Positions 9,783 to 18,449 of a stretch of 58,679 nt of DNA are shown here, one piece after another. The number at the start of each line of letters is the position of its first letter. Position 1 is the stretch's first letter. Origin of the DNA: Bordetella parapertussis (lineage in GTDB: Bacteria > Acidobacteriota > Terriglobia > Bryobacterales > Bryobacteraceae); the NCBI GenBank assembly GCA_943328975.2, contig CALQCC020000031.1:1-58679 (forward strand), read 5' to 3'. The translations under genes and the position numbers were made by a program. Below the pieces are notes generated by a model. That model had not been told where the DNA came from and ran no database searches. It saw only the letters and a list, made by a program, of their open reading frames with translations.

Positions 9783-10565
9783 CTAGGGCTGGTCGAAGAT
9801 GATTGTCGAGTCGGCACCGAAGCGTTGATAGTTGCGGTAGGTTGCCTCGATCGATGTTTCCGTATCGTCGCTGCTCGACTTCAGAACGTAGCGCGCGGGT
9901 AACACGAACTCGCGGCCGCCTACTTTGGCGGGCGCGAAGTCGAGTTCCATCTCTAGCAACTTGTACTTGAGCGTCACGGGAAAATCGACGCAGTGGAATT
10001 GGATACGCACGACGGTGTGCGACTCGGCGTCGGCGTAGAGACGTCCGGCGAAGGCGACCTGCGTCAGACGGCCCGCTTCTTTGATGCCGTAGCCGGTGGG
10101 TTGGGCGGGCACGTGAAACTCAAAGACATCGACGCGGCGTCCGTTGAGCTTCTCTGGCTTGGCAGGTTTGAACGTCGCGCCGATGCCGTCCGTGGACAGG
10201 GTTTCTAGCAGGCCGCCGAATTCGCCGGTGGAGAAAATGCCTTCGGTGCGCACGGGCGATTCGTCGCCCATCACGCGACCGTTGAAGCGCAGGATCTTGT
10301 GGTTCTCCTGATGGTTCACGTACCCGATCTGTTCCTCGATCTGGTCGGTTTGCGTTTGCGGCGGGAGTTGCGGCGCGGGTGCGGACTTCATCTTTCGCTT
10401 GATGAATTGCGTGGCGGTGTAGTTGGGCAGGCTTTCGACGTAGGTACGGGCGTAGTTGCGAATGGCCGCAAGCGTGGGATCGGCGGGCTGCGCATGGAGC
10501 GTCGTCGCCAGCAGAATCGCGCACGCGGCAGAGCTCCATCGAAGTCGAGGCATTACCTTGATCAT
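9783..10565 (-). CDS. Secreted hypothetical protein
   Basis: A 260-residue protein with a cleavable signal peptide (basic start, hydrophobic core, LHAQPAD). The body is a mixed-strand domain with repeated patterns such as HKILRFNGRVMGDE, VDVFEFHVPA and SHTVVRIQFHC, and ends in FDQP. The layout of long beta strands reminds me of lipoprotein-sorting or LolA-like folds, but I cannot assign it. It is convergent with the upstream PQQ dehydrogenase, with only 17 bases between the stops, and stands just downstream of the terminator of the iorAB transcript. It is probably transcribed on its own. Confidence 0.7.
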   Translation of the reverse strand: MIKVMPRLRWSSAACAILLATTLHAQPADPTLAAIRNYARTYVESLPNYTATQFIKRKMKSAPAPQLPPQTQTDQIEEQIGYVNHQENHKILRFNGRVMGDESPVRTEGIFSTGEFGGLLETLSTDGIGATFKPAKPEKLNGRRVDVFEFHVPAQPTGYGIKEAGRLTQVAFAGRLYADAESHTVVRIQFHCVDFPVTLKYKLLEMELDFAPAKVGGREFVLPARYVLKSSSDDTETSIEATYRNYQRFGADSTIIFDQP

Positions 10566-10570
10566 AATGT

Positions 10571-10599
10571 GAAAAAGGCCGCCCCTTTCGGAGCGGCCT
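10571..10599 (-). terminator. Rho-independent terminator of the iorAB transcript
   Basis: Read on the minus strand, AGGCCGC (10599-10593) pairs with GCGGCCT (10583-10577) and is followed by TTTTT (10576-10572). It begins 22 bases after the iorB stop, so it should end the argD-iorA-iorB message before the next minus-strand gene. Confidence 0.8.
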
Positions 10600-10620
10600 C
10601 TGTTTGGAGTGTTACTTCGG

Positions 10621-12696
10621 CTACGCTAAATCCGCAGTCTTCAGCGGGAGCATGCGTACTCGCTTCTTGGTCGCTGCGTACACTGCGTTTAACACTGCCG
10701 GAGGAGTTGCCGGAGTGCTCGCTTCACCCGTGCCGCCGGGATTCGCCGTGCTGGGGACGATGTGGACTTCCATCTGCGGAGTCTCATCGATACGCGTGGG
10801 ATCGTAGCTGTTGAAGTTGGTGTTCGACACACGACCCTTGTCCAGCGTGATGCCATGCTTCAGTGCAGGACCCAGGCCGTAGACAATGCCGCTTTCGATT
10901 TGTTGGATGACGATGGCCGGGTTGACCACCACTCCGCAATCGACCGCGCACACAATCTTGTGGACCTTGACCTTGCCGCCGGTGACCGAGACTTCGGCGA
11001 CCTGCGCGTTGTAGCTACCGATGTTGCTGACCACCGCGATGCCGCGGAATCGGCCTGCGGGCAGAGGCTTGCCCCAACCGGCTTTCTCCGCCGCGAGGTT
11101 CAGCACCGCCAACATGCGCGGTTGATTCGCTAGTAATTTACGCCGGAATTCCAGCGGGTCCTTGTTGGTCACGGCCGCCATCTCATCGATGAACGATTCC
11201 ATGAACGGAGTGTTCTGCGAATAGCCGACGCTGCGCCAGTAGCTGACGGGGATGCCGACGTCCGGCGAATGCTGCTCGCAACGGAAGTTCGGGATCGCGT
11301 ATTTCATGTCCCGGATGCCTTCGGTCTGCACGCCGGGTTGGCCGAATGGCGGACTTACGATGCGGGCATGCAGAGCGACGGGCCAACCTTCGGCGTCGAG
11401 GCCAGCGGTGAACTTCGTGTAGGACATCGGGCGGTACGTATCGTGCTGCAGATCGTCTTCGCGCGACCACACGGTCTTCACCGGAGTGCCCTTCATGTGT
11501 TTTGCGACCTCGACGGCTTCGTGGATGTAATCCTCGCCGCCGCGCCGTCCGAATCCACCGCCCAGGTACAACGTGTGGATCGAGATCTGATCTTCCTTGA
11601 GGCCGGTCGCCGCCGCAGCAGCTTGCATCGCTACGGTCTGGATCTGCGTGCCGACCCAGATATCGCACTTGGTGTCGGTGACGAGCGCGGTTGCGTTCAA
11701 CGGCTCCATCGGAGCGTGCGACAAGTACGGAGCTTCGTACACCGCTTCAAGCTTGCGTGCCGCACCCGCGAGTGCCGTATCTACGTTGCCATTGTTTTGC
11801 GCGGACTGGCCGGTGGTTGCAGCCAAGTCAGCGAACATCTTGCGCAAGCTCGCGGTCGAGTTGCCTGCGCGTGGACCCTCGTCCCACGTGATGACGACCG
11901 CTTTCTTGGCTTGCAGCGCGGCCCAGGTATTGGTCGCGACAACAGCCACGCCGTGCCCGATGCTGAACACGTCTTTGACGCCGGCGATGGCTTTCGCTTT
12001 GGTCGCGTCGAACGTTTTGACCTTGCCTTCAAACACAGGGCAGCGTTCGATGGCGGCGTAGAGCATGCCGGGCATGCGGTAATCCATGCCAAACGGAGCC
12101 GTACCGTCCACCTTCATCGGCGTGTCGCGCCGTTTCGGCGACGTGCCGATCAGCTTGAACTGCGCGAGTGTCTTGAGCGTCGGGGTCGCGGGGACGGGCA
12201 ATTTCGCCGCGTCGGCTGCTAGCGCGCCGTAAGTCAACTTGGCGTTGGTCGCGGTGTTGATGACGTTGCTGTTTTCGGTGCGAACTTGCGATACGGGCAC
12301 GCCCCAACGAGTGGCTGCGGCCTGCATCAACATCTCGCGAGCCTGGGCCGCGGTCTTGCGCAGAGGCGCGTACGAGGTACGAATGCTCAAGCTGCCGTAG
12401 GTTCCCATCATCGGCTGGCCGTACACTGGCTTCACGCCCGGGAACTCGGTGCGGATCTTGGTCCAATCGATGTCGGCTTCGTCGGCGAGGATCTGCGAGA
12501 TCGAGGTGACCACGCCTTGTCCCATCTCCGACTTGTGGATTTGCAGGGTCACCATGTTGTCGGGCGCCACGCTGATGAAGGCGTTTAGCTCGGCCCCGGC
12601 AGTCTGCGCTTCTGCTTCGCCCTTGCCCAGATGGAAGCCTAGGATCAGGCCGCCTGTGGTGGTTGCGGTTGTTTGTAAGAAGTGTCTGCGGTTCAT
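10621..12696 (-). CDS. iorB: Molybdenum hydroxylase large subunit, IorB type
   Basis: The 691-residue molybdopterin-binding subunit of a xanthine-oxidase-family enzyme similar to isoquinoline 1-oxidoreductase or periplasmic aldehyde oxidases. It starts [10 protein letters not shown], a twin-arginine export signal, so the holoenzyme is probably moved folded to the periplasm. Family marks are [63 protein letters not shown] and the C-terminal [16 protein letters not shown]. The start is set by a GGAGG 6 bases upstream and by the 4-base overlap with the iorA stop. The longer frame to 12873 is a shadow of iorA. No cytochrome subunit is fused or adjacent. Confidence 0.92.
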   Translation of the reverse strand: MNRRHFLQTTATTTGGLILGFHLGKGEAEAQTAGAELNAFISVAPDNMVTLQIHKSEMGQGVVTSISQILADEADIDWTKIRTEFPGVKPVYGQPMMGTYGSLSIRTSYAPLRKTAAQAREMLMQAAATRWGVPVSQVRTENSNVINTATNAKLTYGALAADAAKLPVPATPTLKTLAQFKLIGTSPKRRDTPMKVDGTAPFGMDYRMPGMLYAAIERCPVFEGKVKTFDATKAKAIAGVKDVFSIGHGVAVVATNTWAALQAKKAVVITWDEGPRAGNSTASLRKMFADLAATTGQSAQNNGNVDTALAGAARKLEAVYEAPYLSHAPMEPLNATALVTDTKCDIWVGTQIQTVAMQAAAAATGLKEDQISIHTLYLGGGFGRRGGEDYIHEAVEVAKHMKGTPVKTVWSREDDLQHDTYRPMSYTKFTAGLDAEGWPVALHARIVSPPFGQPGVQTEGIRDMKYAIPNFRCEQHSPDVGIPVSYWRSVGYSQNTPFMESFIDEMAAVTNKDPLEFRRKLLANQPRMLAVLNLAAEKAGWGKPLPAGRFRGIAVVSNIGSYNAQVAEVSVTGGKVKVHKIVCAVDCGVVVNPAIVIQQIESGIVYGLGPALKHGITLDKGRVSNTNFNSYDPTRIDETPQMEVHIVPSTANPGGTGEASTPATPPAVLNAVYAATKKRVRMLPLKTADLA

Positions 12697-13157
12697 GCCC
12701 GGCCTCCTTGCAGCGTCGCCGCCAGATGAATCGCTTTGCGAATCGATTGGTACGTGCCGCAGCGGCAGAGGTTGCCGCGCATGGCTTCGTCGATGTCGGC
12801 GTCGGTCGGGTTCTTGGTCTTGGCCACTAGGGCCGCGGCCGTCATAATCTGGCCGGACTGGCAGTAGCCGCACTGCGGCACGTCGGCTTCAATCCACGCC
12901 TTTTGCACGGGATGATTACCGCCCAGTCCTTCAATCGTGGTGACCTTCTTGCCGGCCACGCTGGACACCTGCGTTGAGCAGGAGCGCGTCGGCGTGCCTT
13001 CCACGTGGACCGTGCAAGCTCCACACAGCGCCATGCCACAGCCAAACTTGGTGCCCGTCATGGTCAGCGTGTCGCGCAGCACCCACAACAGGGGCATGTC
13101 CGCAGGCACGTCGACGGTCTGGGGCTTGCCGTTTAGAGTAAACGTAATTGCAGCCAT
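12693..13157 (-). CDS. iorA: (2Fe-2S) subunit of molybdenum hydroxylase, IorA type
   Basis: This 154-residue electron-transfer subunit carries two [2Fe-2S] clusters. The plant-ferredoxin cluster uses C40, C45, C48 ([10 protein letters not shown]) and C60; the second uses C96, C99, C131 and C133 (CGYCQSGQ and CRCG). A strong Shine-Dalgarno AAAGGAGGT sits at 13162-13170, five bases ahead of the ATG. The gene overlaps iorB by four bases, so the subunits are made in step. It starts 43 bases downstream of argD and probably shares its transcript. It has no signal of its own and would ride with IorB through Tat. Confidence 0.93.
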   Translation of the reverse strand: MAAITFTLNGKPQTVDVPADMPLLWVLRDTLTMTGTKFGCGMALCGACTVHVEGTPTRSCSTQVSSVAGKKVTTIEGLGGNHPVQKAWIEADVPQCGYCQSGQIMTAAALVAKTKNPTDADIDEAMRGNLCRCGTYQSIRKAIHLAATLQGGRA

Positions 13158-13199
13158 TTCGACCTCCTTTTTCTCGCACGGCCGATAGCTCGCGCGAGT

Positions 13200-14318
13200 T
13201 TAACCTTGGATTACTCGCTCCAGTATACATGCGGCTTCGGTGACGTGCTGCCGGGTCAGGATGTAGGGGGGCAGGAAGCGCAGGACGGTCGATTGGGTGC
13301 AGTTGATCAAGAGCCCGGCCTCGCGCGCGGCGGTCACGATGGGATCGCCGGGGCGGTCGAGTGGGAGCGCGAGCATGAGTCCTCGTCCGCGGACTTCGCC
13401 GAGGGGTGAGAGGGCTGCTCGAAGGGCTTCGCTCACGCCGGTGATGTGGGGTAGCAGGGTCTCCATCTCTTGCAGGAACTCCAGCGCGACGCGGCAGGCT
13501 AGCGGTCCGCCGGCGAAGGTGGAACCATGGCCGCTGGGAGGGAAGCGGTCGGATACGGCGTTGCTGAACATCACCGCGCCTAACGGGAGTCCGCCGGCGA
13601 GGGGTTTCGCGGTGGTTACGATGTCCGGTTGGATGCCGGCCCACTGGAATGCGAAGTGTTTGCCGGTGCGGCCGAGGCCGGTCTGGCATTCGTCGGCGAC
13701 CATGAGGGCGTCGTGCTGGGTGCAGAGCTCGCGCGCGAGTTGCAGGTAGCTGTCGGTCAGAGGGACCACGCCGCCTTCGCCCAGGATCGGCTCAAAGATG
13801 AAGGCCGAGACGTCGGGGCCGAATGCCGCTCGTAGAGCGACATCGTCGTTCGCGGGGACGAACGTCACGGGCAGCGAGTAGGGCGCGAAGGGTTCTTGTA
13901 ACGCGGCTTGACCGGTGACAGACAAGCCGCCTCGGGATCGGCCGTGGAATCCGCCTGCGATGGCGATGACTCGGGTGCGGGGCCGGGCGTAGCAGCGCAC
14001 CAGCTTCAACGCGGCCTCGGTTGCCTCGGTGCCGCTGTTGGTGAACAGCGCTCGGTCCAGGCCGCTGATGCGGCATAGCTCGCGAGCTAGAGGCTCCGTA
14101 TAAGGATGAGCGTAGAGGGCACAGGTGTGGATCGATTGGGCGGCCTGCTCGGCGATGACTTTCGTGATCCGAGGATGGTTGTGGCCCAGCGCGTTTACGC
14201 CGAGGCCGGAGACGAGGTCCAGGTATCGAGCGCCGGATTCATCGGAGACGTAGCAGCCGTCGCCACCGGTGATAGTCAGCGGTTGGCGGCGGGGATTCGC
14301 AAAGAAGTGTGTACTCAT
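13200..14318 (-). CDS. argD: Acetylornithine/succinylornithine-type aminotransferase (class III)
   Basis: A 372-residue PLP aminotransferase of the ArgD group, which makes N-acetylornithine in arginine synthesis; some members act on other omega-amino substrates. Motifs are LGHNHPRI, TNSGTEATEAALKLVR, GGFHGRS, the cofactor acidic residue D209 in VADECQTGLGRTG and the Schiff-base lysine K238 in TTAKPLAGGLPLG. No other arginine gene is near. Instead it sits upstream of iorAB and opposite a LysR gene, so a catabolic role is possible. A 70-base divergent region holds paired TCTGATAT repeats that may bind the LysR protein. Confidence 0.85.
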   Translation of the reverse strand: MSTHFFANPRRQPLTITGGDGCYVSDESGARYLDLVSGLGVNALGHNHPRITKVIAEQAAQSIHTCALYAHPYTEPLARELCRISGLDRALFTNSGTEATEAALKLVRCYARPRTRVIAIAGGFHGRSRGGLSVTGQAALQEPFAPYSLPVTFVPANDDVALRAAFGPDVSAFIFEPILGEGGVVPLTDSYLQLARELCTQHDALMVADECQTGLGRTGKHFAFQWAGIQPDIVTTAKPLAGGLPLGAVMFSNAVSDRFPPSGHGSTFAGGPLACRVALEFLQEMETLLPHITGVSEALRAALSPLGEVRGRGLMLALPLDRPGDPIVTAAREAGLLINCTQSTVLRFLPPYILTRQHVTEAACILERVIQG

Positions 14319-14340
14319 ACTTCCACGCTAGGCTCGGCTG

Positions 14341-14379
14341 TCTGATATGTCCAATATATGAAAGTGGCATCTCTGATAT
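14341..14379. promoter_or_regulatory. Putative LysR operator between argD and lysR-type gene
   Basis: TCTGATAT occurs at 14341-14348 and again at 14372-14379, exactly 31 bases (about three helical turns) apart, and ATATG is repeated at 14345-14349 and 14356-14360. The AT-rich segment lies in the 70-base divergent region, the standard place for LysR-type regulator sites. Confidence 0.45.
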
Positions 14380-14388
14380 CTTTTGGGT

Positions 14389-15252
14389 ATGGATCTTCGT
14401 CAGCTCCGTTACTTCCTCGCCGTGGCCGAAGAGCTGCATTTCGGGCGCGCGGCGGAACAACTCGGTATCGCGCAGCCGCCACTGACTCAGACCATCCAGA
14501 AATTGGAGCGCGAGCTAGGATGCCAGTTGCTGCTGCGCGGTCGGCAGACGCAGCTTACCGAAGCGGGCGCCAAGCTGGTGGACGAAGCGCGTCAAGTGTT
14601 GGAGCAAGCCGAGCATGCGATGCAAGCTACGCGGCGTGTGGCATACGGCGAGGCAGGGGAGTTGCGCGTGGGTGTGCCGCCGTCGGTCATGTTAACGAAG
14701 TTGCCCGCCGCTATTCGCAAGTATCGTCAACGCTACCCGGGCGTCACGTTCAGCCTGCGCGAGATGGGGACCAGCGCGATTGAGCAAGCTCTGCTGAATC
14801 GCAGTATCGACCTCGGCTTTCTGCGGGAGACGCAAGGCCCGCTATCGCTGCGCAGCGACTTGTTTGTGACGGAACACTTGCTTGCAGTGCTACCGGCTGC
14901 GCATCCGCTGGCGAAACAGAAGACCCTTCGCCTGCAAGCGCTACGCAAGGAGCCGTTCGTCTTCTTCCCGCGCCGCATCGGACCGGCGTTCTACGACGTG
15001 CTGCTGGGCGAGTGCGGCGATGCGGGCTTCGTGCCGAACGTGGTGCAGGAGGCCACGCAGTGGCAGACGGTGATCAGTCTGGTGGAGGCCGGGCTGGGAG
15101 TTACGATTGCTCCCGCGTGCGTGGAAAAGTTCGGCTGGCCGGGAGTGGTTTATCGGAGGCTCCCCGGTAAAGGTACGCGTGTCTACGCATGCCAGCACAA
15201 AGAGGGTCCGGCGGCGGCCGCTAACTTTCTGGCGATGGCGGAACGGTCTTGA
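14389..15252 (+). CDS. LysR family transcriptional regulator
   Basis: The protein has 287 residues from ATG 14389 (a TTG two codons earlier is also possible). The N-terminal winged helix-turn-helix is classical: MDLRQLRYFLAVAEELHFG, AAEQLGIAQPPLTQTIQKLE, LLLRGRQTQLTEAG. A periplasmic-binding-like effector domain follows from about residue 90 (GELRVGVPPSV and VISLVEAGLGVTIAP). It is divergent from argD and most likely controls argD-iorAB, and perhaps itself. Its last 32 bases overlap the 3' end of the convergent DUF2238 gene. Confidence 0.93.
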   Translation: MDLRQLRYFLAVAEELHFGRAAEQLGIAQPPLTQTIQKLERELGCQLLLRGRQTQLTEAGAKLVDEARQVLEQAEHAMQATRRVAYGEAGELRVGVPPSVMLTKLPAAIRKYRQRYPGVTFSLREMGTSAIEQALLNRSIDLGFLRETQGPLSLRSDLFVTEHLLAVLPAAHPLAKQKTLRLQALRKEPFVFFPRRIGPAFYDVLLGECGDAGFVPNVVQEATQWQTVISLVEAGLGVTIAPACVEKFGWPGVVYRRLPGKGTRVYACQHKEGPAAAANFLAMAERS

Positions 15253-15844
15253 GCGCAGCGTCATGCACGCGGCTGAGCGTCAGCATGGGTACGGTCGCTC
15301 CGATGCCCGCCATGAACATATCTTTCTGCGTGTCCCAGGGATCGCCCTGCGTGCCGAGGAACGCTTCCGCGGCGGAGCCAGATAGTTCCGCCGTCCACCA
15401 CTCGACCAATTCGTAAATCGCACTGATGCCCAGGCAACAGAGGACGATCACAGCGAACAGCCACGCCCCGGGTTTTACGATGCGATGGCGCAGGAACAGT
15501 TCCCGAGCAATCATCGCAGGCACGAAGCCCTGCGCGAAGTGGCCAATGCGGTCATAGTGGTTGCGGGTGAAGCCGAAGGCGTCCTGCATCCAGAAGCCGA
15601 GAGGCACGTTCGCGTAAGTATAGTGCCCACCCAGCATCAGGATCATCGCGTGAAGCAAGATCAGAGCGTAGAGCAGCGTGGTCAGCCGGAAGCGCCGGTA
15701 GGTGGCGATCATCACCGCTGTTCCAATCACTGCCGGAAAGATTTCCAGCACCCAGGTGAACGGGTCTACCGGTTGATAGCCGGAGACAGCGAGCGCGACG
15801 ATGCCCACTACCAGGAAGGCGAGATGCAACGGAGAAGCTCTCAT
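15221..15844 (-). CDS. DUF2238 (YjdF-like) integral membrane protein
   Basis: A 207-residue inner-membrane protein with about six hydrophobic segments. The family signature is clear: LLHAMILMLGGHYTYANVPL, then the conserved polar stretch NHYDRIGHFAQGFVPAM, then AIYELVEWWTA and GDPWDTQKDMF. These His, Asp, Arg and Glu residues within or near membrane segments are conserved in the family and could bind a metal or cofactor, but no function is established. The convergent LysR gene overlaps its 3' end by 32 bases. It probably has its own promoter, since the next minus-strand gene ends 33 bases upstream. Confidence 0.85.
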   Translation of the reverse strand: MRASPLHLAFLVVGIVALAVSGYQPVDPFTWVLEIFPAVIGTAVMIATYRRFRLTTLLYALILLHAMILMLGGHYTYANVPLGFWMQDAFGFTRNHYDRIGHFAQGFVPAMIARELFLRHRIVKPGAWLFAVIVLCCLGISAIYELVEWWTAELSGSAAEAFLGTQGDPWDTQKDMFMAGIGATVPMLTLSRVHDAALKTVPPSPES

Positions 15845-15877
15845 GTAAACTTCTCCAGCTTAGACTACCGATAGTGG

Positions 15878-16240
15878 CTACGCTTCGCCCAGCACGGGCT
15901 GCGGAGTCCGCCAACCGGCACCTGCGTTGGTCACGGGAGGCTTACGCGTCAGGCGCTTTTTGGCCGATGCCGCGGCGCGGGTGGCTACGCAATCTTTTTC
16001 GTGCAGGGACATTTCGGCTTCGCTGAAGGTCCAGGCGCGTTGGGTTTCCTCTTCGGTGGTCCGGTCCAGGAGTGCCCGGCAGAGTAGAGGCAATTCCTGC
16101 ACGCGGATGCCGTACTTGTGAATCAGGCCTAGATCCGCCTTGACGGTGTAGTTCGACTTGGACTTGTCTTCGCGGCGGCCTTCAAAACCAAACACACGAA
16201 ATCCTAGTTGCTGAGTGAAGCCGGTCAGAATGAATTGCAT
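15878..16240 (-). CDS. Hypothetical protein
   Basis: A 120-residue protein starting MQFILTGFTQQLGFRVFGFE. The first 70 residues look folded, with a beta-rich start and a helix (VQELPLLCRALLDR). The second half is basic and ends in a low-complexity tail. The frame is open further upstream to 16408, but that part overlaps the previous gene. I do not recognise a family. It follows its upstream neighbour by four bases between stop and start, so the two form an operon and may work together. Confidence 0.6.
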   Translation of the reverse strand: MQFILTGFTQQLGFRVFGFEGRREDKSKSNYTVKADLGLIHKYGIRVQELPLLCRALLDRTTEEETQRAWTFSEAEMSLHEKDCVATRAAASAKKRLTRKPPVTNAGAGWRTPQPVLGEA

Positions 16241-16244
16241 GTAG

Positions 16245-16595
16245 TTACGCTTTCTTCGACTTCCGAATCGATCGGTTTGCGCGGATCGCCTGATAGCGCG
16301 GATCCCGCAAAACCATGTGCCGCAGTTGATCCTGGATGTCCTGCCAGACGCGGATGTAATACCCGGCATCCTTGTTTGACAGCACCGTAGAGCGTAGTTC
16401 TTCCACAATGGCGATGATGGCTTGGGTGTCAGCCTTGCCCGCGTCGTCTTGTTGGTTGCTGACCGTTTCGAAAGCCTTCACCATGCGATCGAATTCGGCA
16501 GCGAGGTTCTTCTTGATTCGCTCCGCCCATTCGTTCTGGCTTTCGCTACCGGTCGTTAGGGATGTGGGTTCTTGCAGTTGGTTTTTCCTACTCAA
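16245..16595 (-). CDS. Hypothetical helical protein
   Basis: A 116-residue, soluble, largely alpha-helical protein. A disordered start (QLQEPTSLTTGSESQ) leads into an amphipathic helix ERIKKNLAAEFDRMVKAF, two more helices, and a very basic C-terminus (RANRSIRKSKKA). It is the first gene of a two-gene operon with the 120-residue protein. It is divergent from DUF6152 module 1. No family is recognised. The highly charged tail could bind nucleic acid, but that is a guess. Confidence 0.6.
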   Translation of the reverse strand: MSRKNQLQEPTSLTTGSESQNEWAERIKKNLAAEFDRMVKAFETVSNQQDDAGKADTQAIIAIVEELRSTVLSNKDAGYYIRVWQDIQDQLRHMVLRDPRYQAIRANRSIRKSKKA

Positions 16596-16633
16596 TGATA
16601 GCAGTACGATCTCTGAATTCTTTCGCTTAGGGG

Positions 16634-16662
16634 TTTACGTCATCGATCGCTTGGGATACAAT
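16634..16662 (+). promoter_or_regulatory. Sigma-70-type promoter of DUF6152 module 1
   Basis: TTTACG (16634-16639) and TACAAT (16657-16662) are 17 bases apart. The predicted transcription start near 16669 leaves a leader of about 20 bases before the ATG at 16689. Confidence 0.6.
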
Positions 16663-16688
16663 GCCGAGGCAGGGAGTGAGTCAAGGGT

Positions 16689-17078
16689 ATGAAAAAACTT
16701 CGTTTAGCCTCAGCCGTTCTGACCGTCATGGCGATTTGTGCGCCTGCCTACGCGCACCATTCTTTCGCCGCAGAATACGACGAGAAGAAAGCGATCAAGC
16801 TCACCGGTGCCATCACGAAGGTGGACTGGAGCAATCCGCACGTCTATTTTTATATCGACGTTGAGGATGAAAAAGGCAACGTCACCAATTGGTCCCTGGA
16901 AATGGGCGCTCCCGGGGCTCTGCGCGGACGGGGTTGGGACAAGAACACGCTGAAGATCGGCGAAGTGGTGACCGTCGAGGGCACGCGGGCGAAAGACGGA
17001 GGCAATCACGGGAATGCCCGCAACGTCACGACGTCCGCCGGCAAGCAGCTTGGCGCTGCGTCCAGCCAGGGCCAATAG
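16689..17078 (+). CDS. DUF6152 family secreted protein, copy 1
   Basis: A 129-residue secreted protein. The signal peptide ends in a textbook APAYA site, so signal peptidase would expose a mature N-terminus beginning His-His-Ser. The rest is a small beta-rich domain with the family pattern KLTGAITKVDWSNPHVYFYI, VTNWSLEMGAP, GRGWDKNTLKIGEVVTVEG. The WxNPHxxxxxD segment is also highly conserved in the second copy at 57187-57585. The family is common in acidobacteria and proteobacteria and has no proven role. It is followed after 45 bases by a partner gene of a family that also follows the second copy, so the two genes form a repeated module. Confidence 0.85.
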   Translation: MKKLRLASAVLTVMAICAPAYAHHSFAAEYDEKKAIKLTGAITKVDWSNPHVYFYIDVEDEKGNVTNWSLEMGAPGALRGRGWDKNTLKIGEVVTVEGTRAKDGGNHGNARNVTTSAGKQLGAASSQGQ

Positions 17079-17123
17079 GGCGAGCACCAAAACTTACCGC
17101 CACGATCGCAACGCGAGGAAAAC

Positions 17124-17981
17124 ATGCGCCTGTCCATTTTGACTGCACTTCTATTGACTGCGGGCGTTCTAACGTTCGTATTTGCCCAAGCTCCGGCAGC
17201 CGCTCCGGGGGCCGCTGGAAAAGCTGCGCCGGTTGCGGGATCACGCACGGGCGGCGGCAAAGGACCCGCCCAGCGGCCGAAATCGGATCCGACTCCACGT
17301 TGGCCGGATGGGCACCCCATGTTGTCCGCGGCGCCGGGGAAGACTGGTTTCTGGAACGCGGGCACAGGCGGGTTGACGGGCAAGGGCGGTATGAACCTGC
17401 CGACGAACCTTGAAATTGGGGAAGTCCCGTTCATGCCGTGGTCCAAGGCGTTGTATGAGGCCCGTCGCGCGGACCAACAGAAGAACGATCCGCACGCGCG
17501 CTGCATGCCTCCGGGTGGTCCACGCCAATTCCACACGCCGTACGGACTGCAGCTCTTTGAATTGCCGGAAATGAAGCGAGTTCTGGTGCTTTCGGGCGGC
17601 GGACCTCGTACCTGGCGCACCATCTACCTGGACGGCCGCGCGCATCCTTCCGAGGATGACGGGGACTTCGTCCACGGCTTCCTGGGCCATTCCATCGGGA
17701 AATGGGAAGGCGACACTTTGGTGGTGGATACGGTCGGCTTCAACGAACAATTCTGGTTCGCGCGCGCCGGTTATCCTCACACCGAATCGTTGCATTTGAC
17801 TGAGCGGATTACCCGGGTTGACTACAACACTTTGAAGTACGAAGCGACCATCGATGATCCCAAGTCGTACACGAAGCCATGGACCGGCGGCCACTTCATC
17901 TACTGGACCCCCGACGAGGACTTTGAAGAGTACTTCTGCCAGGGCAACAATCGAGACGCGGAACACTTGGTGGGTCAATAA
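17124..17981 (+). CDS. Secreted partner protein of DUF6152 module 1
   Basis: A 285-residue secreted protein with signal peptide, then an Ala/Pro/Gly-rich linker to about residue 60. The body shares a distinctive block pattern with the protein at 57575-58393: a Cys in ARCMPPGG, TIYLDGRAHP, GHSIGKWEGDTLVVDTVGFN, HTESLHLTERITRVD, TIDDPKSYTKP and a terminal FCQGNNRDAEH. These shared Cys, His and acidic residues are the likely functional core. No enzyme family is known to me. It lies directly after a DUF6152 gene and before another small secreted protein, probably in one operon. Confidence 0.75.
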   Translation: MRLSILTALLLTAGVLTFVFAQAPAAAPGAAGKAAPVAGSRTGGGKGPAQRPKSDPTPRWPDGHPMLSAAPGKTGFWNAGTGGLTGKGGMNLPTNLEIGEVPFMPWSKALYEARRADQQKNDPHARCMPPGGPRQFHTPYGLQLFELPEMKRVLVLSGGGPRTWRTIYLDGRAHPSEDDGDFVHGFLGHSIGKWEGDTLVVDTVGFNEQFWFARAGYPHTESLHLTERITRVDYNTLKYEATIDDPKSYTKPWTGGHFIYWTPDEDFEEYFCQGNNRDAEHLVGQ

Positions 17982-17985
17982 ATCA

Positions 17986-18375
17986 ATGAAGCTTAGAATT
18001 TTCGCAGTGATCGCGTTGTTGTGCACGGCCCTTGTCGCACAAGAGGGACATCCGCTTCGGGGGACGTGGCACGGCAGTTGGGGACCCAATGCCAAGGAAC
18101 GAACTCCGGTGACATTGGTGATGGACTGGGACGGTAAAGACGTTACCGGCATCATGAACCCCGGGCTTCGATCCTCGACGCTAGAGAAAACGTCCTTGGA
18201 TCCTTCAAAGTGGCAGTTCCATTTTGAAGCGAACTATAAGGACCGCACGGGGGCAACTTCGCGGGTTATTATCGACGCCAAGATTGAGGACGTCACCAAT
18301 CCGCGCCGGGCATTGGTCGGGACCTGGACACAGGGCACCCAAAAGGGCGATTTCAAAGCCATTCGAGATAACTAG
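17986..18375 (+). CDS. Small secreted hypothetical protein
   Basis: A 129-residue protein with signal peptide (LRIFAVIALLCTALVAQ) and a beta-rich body (GTWHGSWGP, TLVMDWDGKDVTGIMNPG, KWQFHFEANYKD, LVGTWTQGTQKGDF). The layout of repeated G-x-W strands resembles a small barrel or lipocalin-like fold. It starts four bases after the stop of the previous gene, so it is the third gene of the DUF6152 module 1 operon. No counterpart lies after module 2. The longer frame back to 17854 is a shadow of the upstream gene. Confidence 0.7.
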   Translation: MKLRIFAVIALLCTALVAQEGHPLRGTWHGSWGPNAKERTPVTLVMDWDGKDVTGIMNPGLRSSTLEKTSLDPSKWQFHFEANYKDRTGATSRVIIDAKIEDVTNPRRALVGTWTQGTQKGDFKAIRDN

Positions 18376-18449
18376 CCGCAGTCGAGCAGTCGATCCAGCA
18401 TTTGGGTCTCAAAAAATCTTTGGTGAGTGAACGGAAGCGAGGGTTTTCC

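Noticed and set aside
12931-13689. 252-codon minus-strand frame across argD and iorA
   Set aside because: Arg/Pro/His-rich shadow bridging two well-defined genes in another frame.
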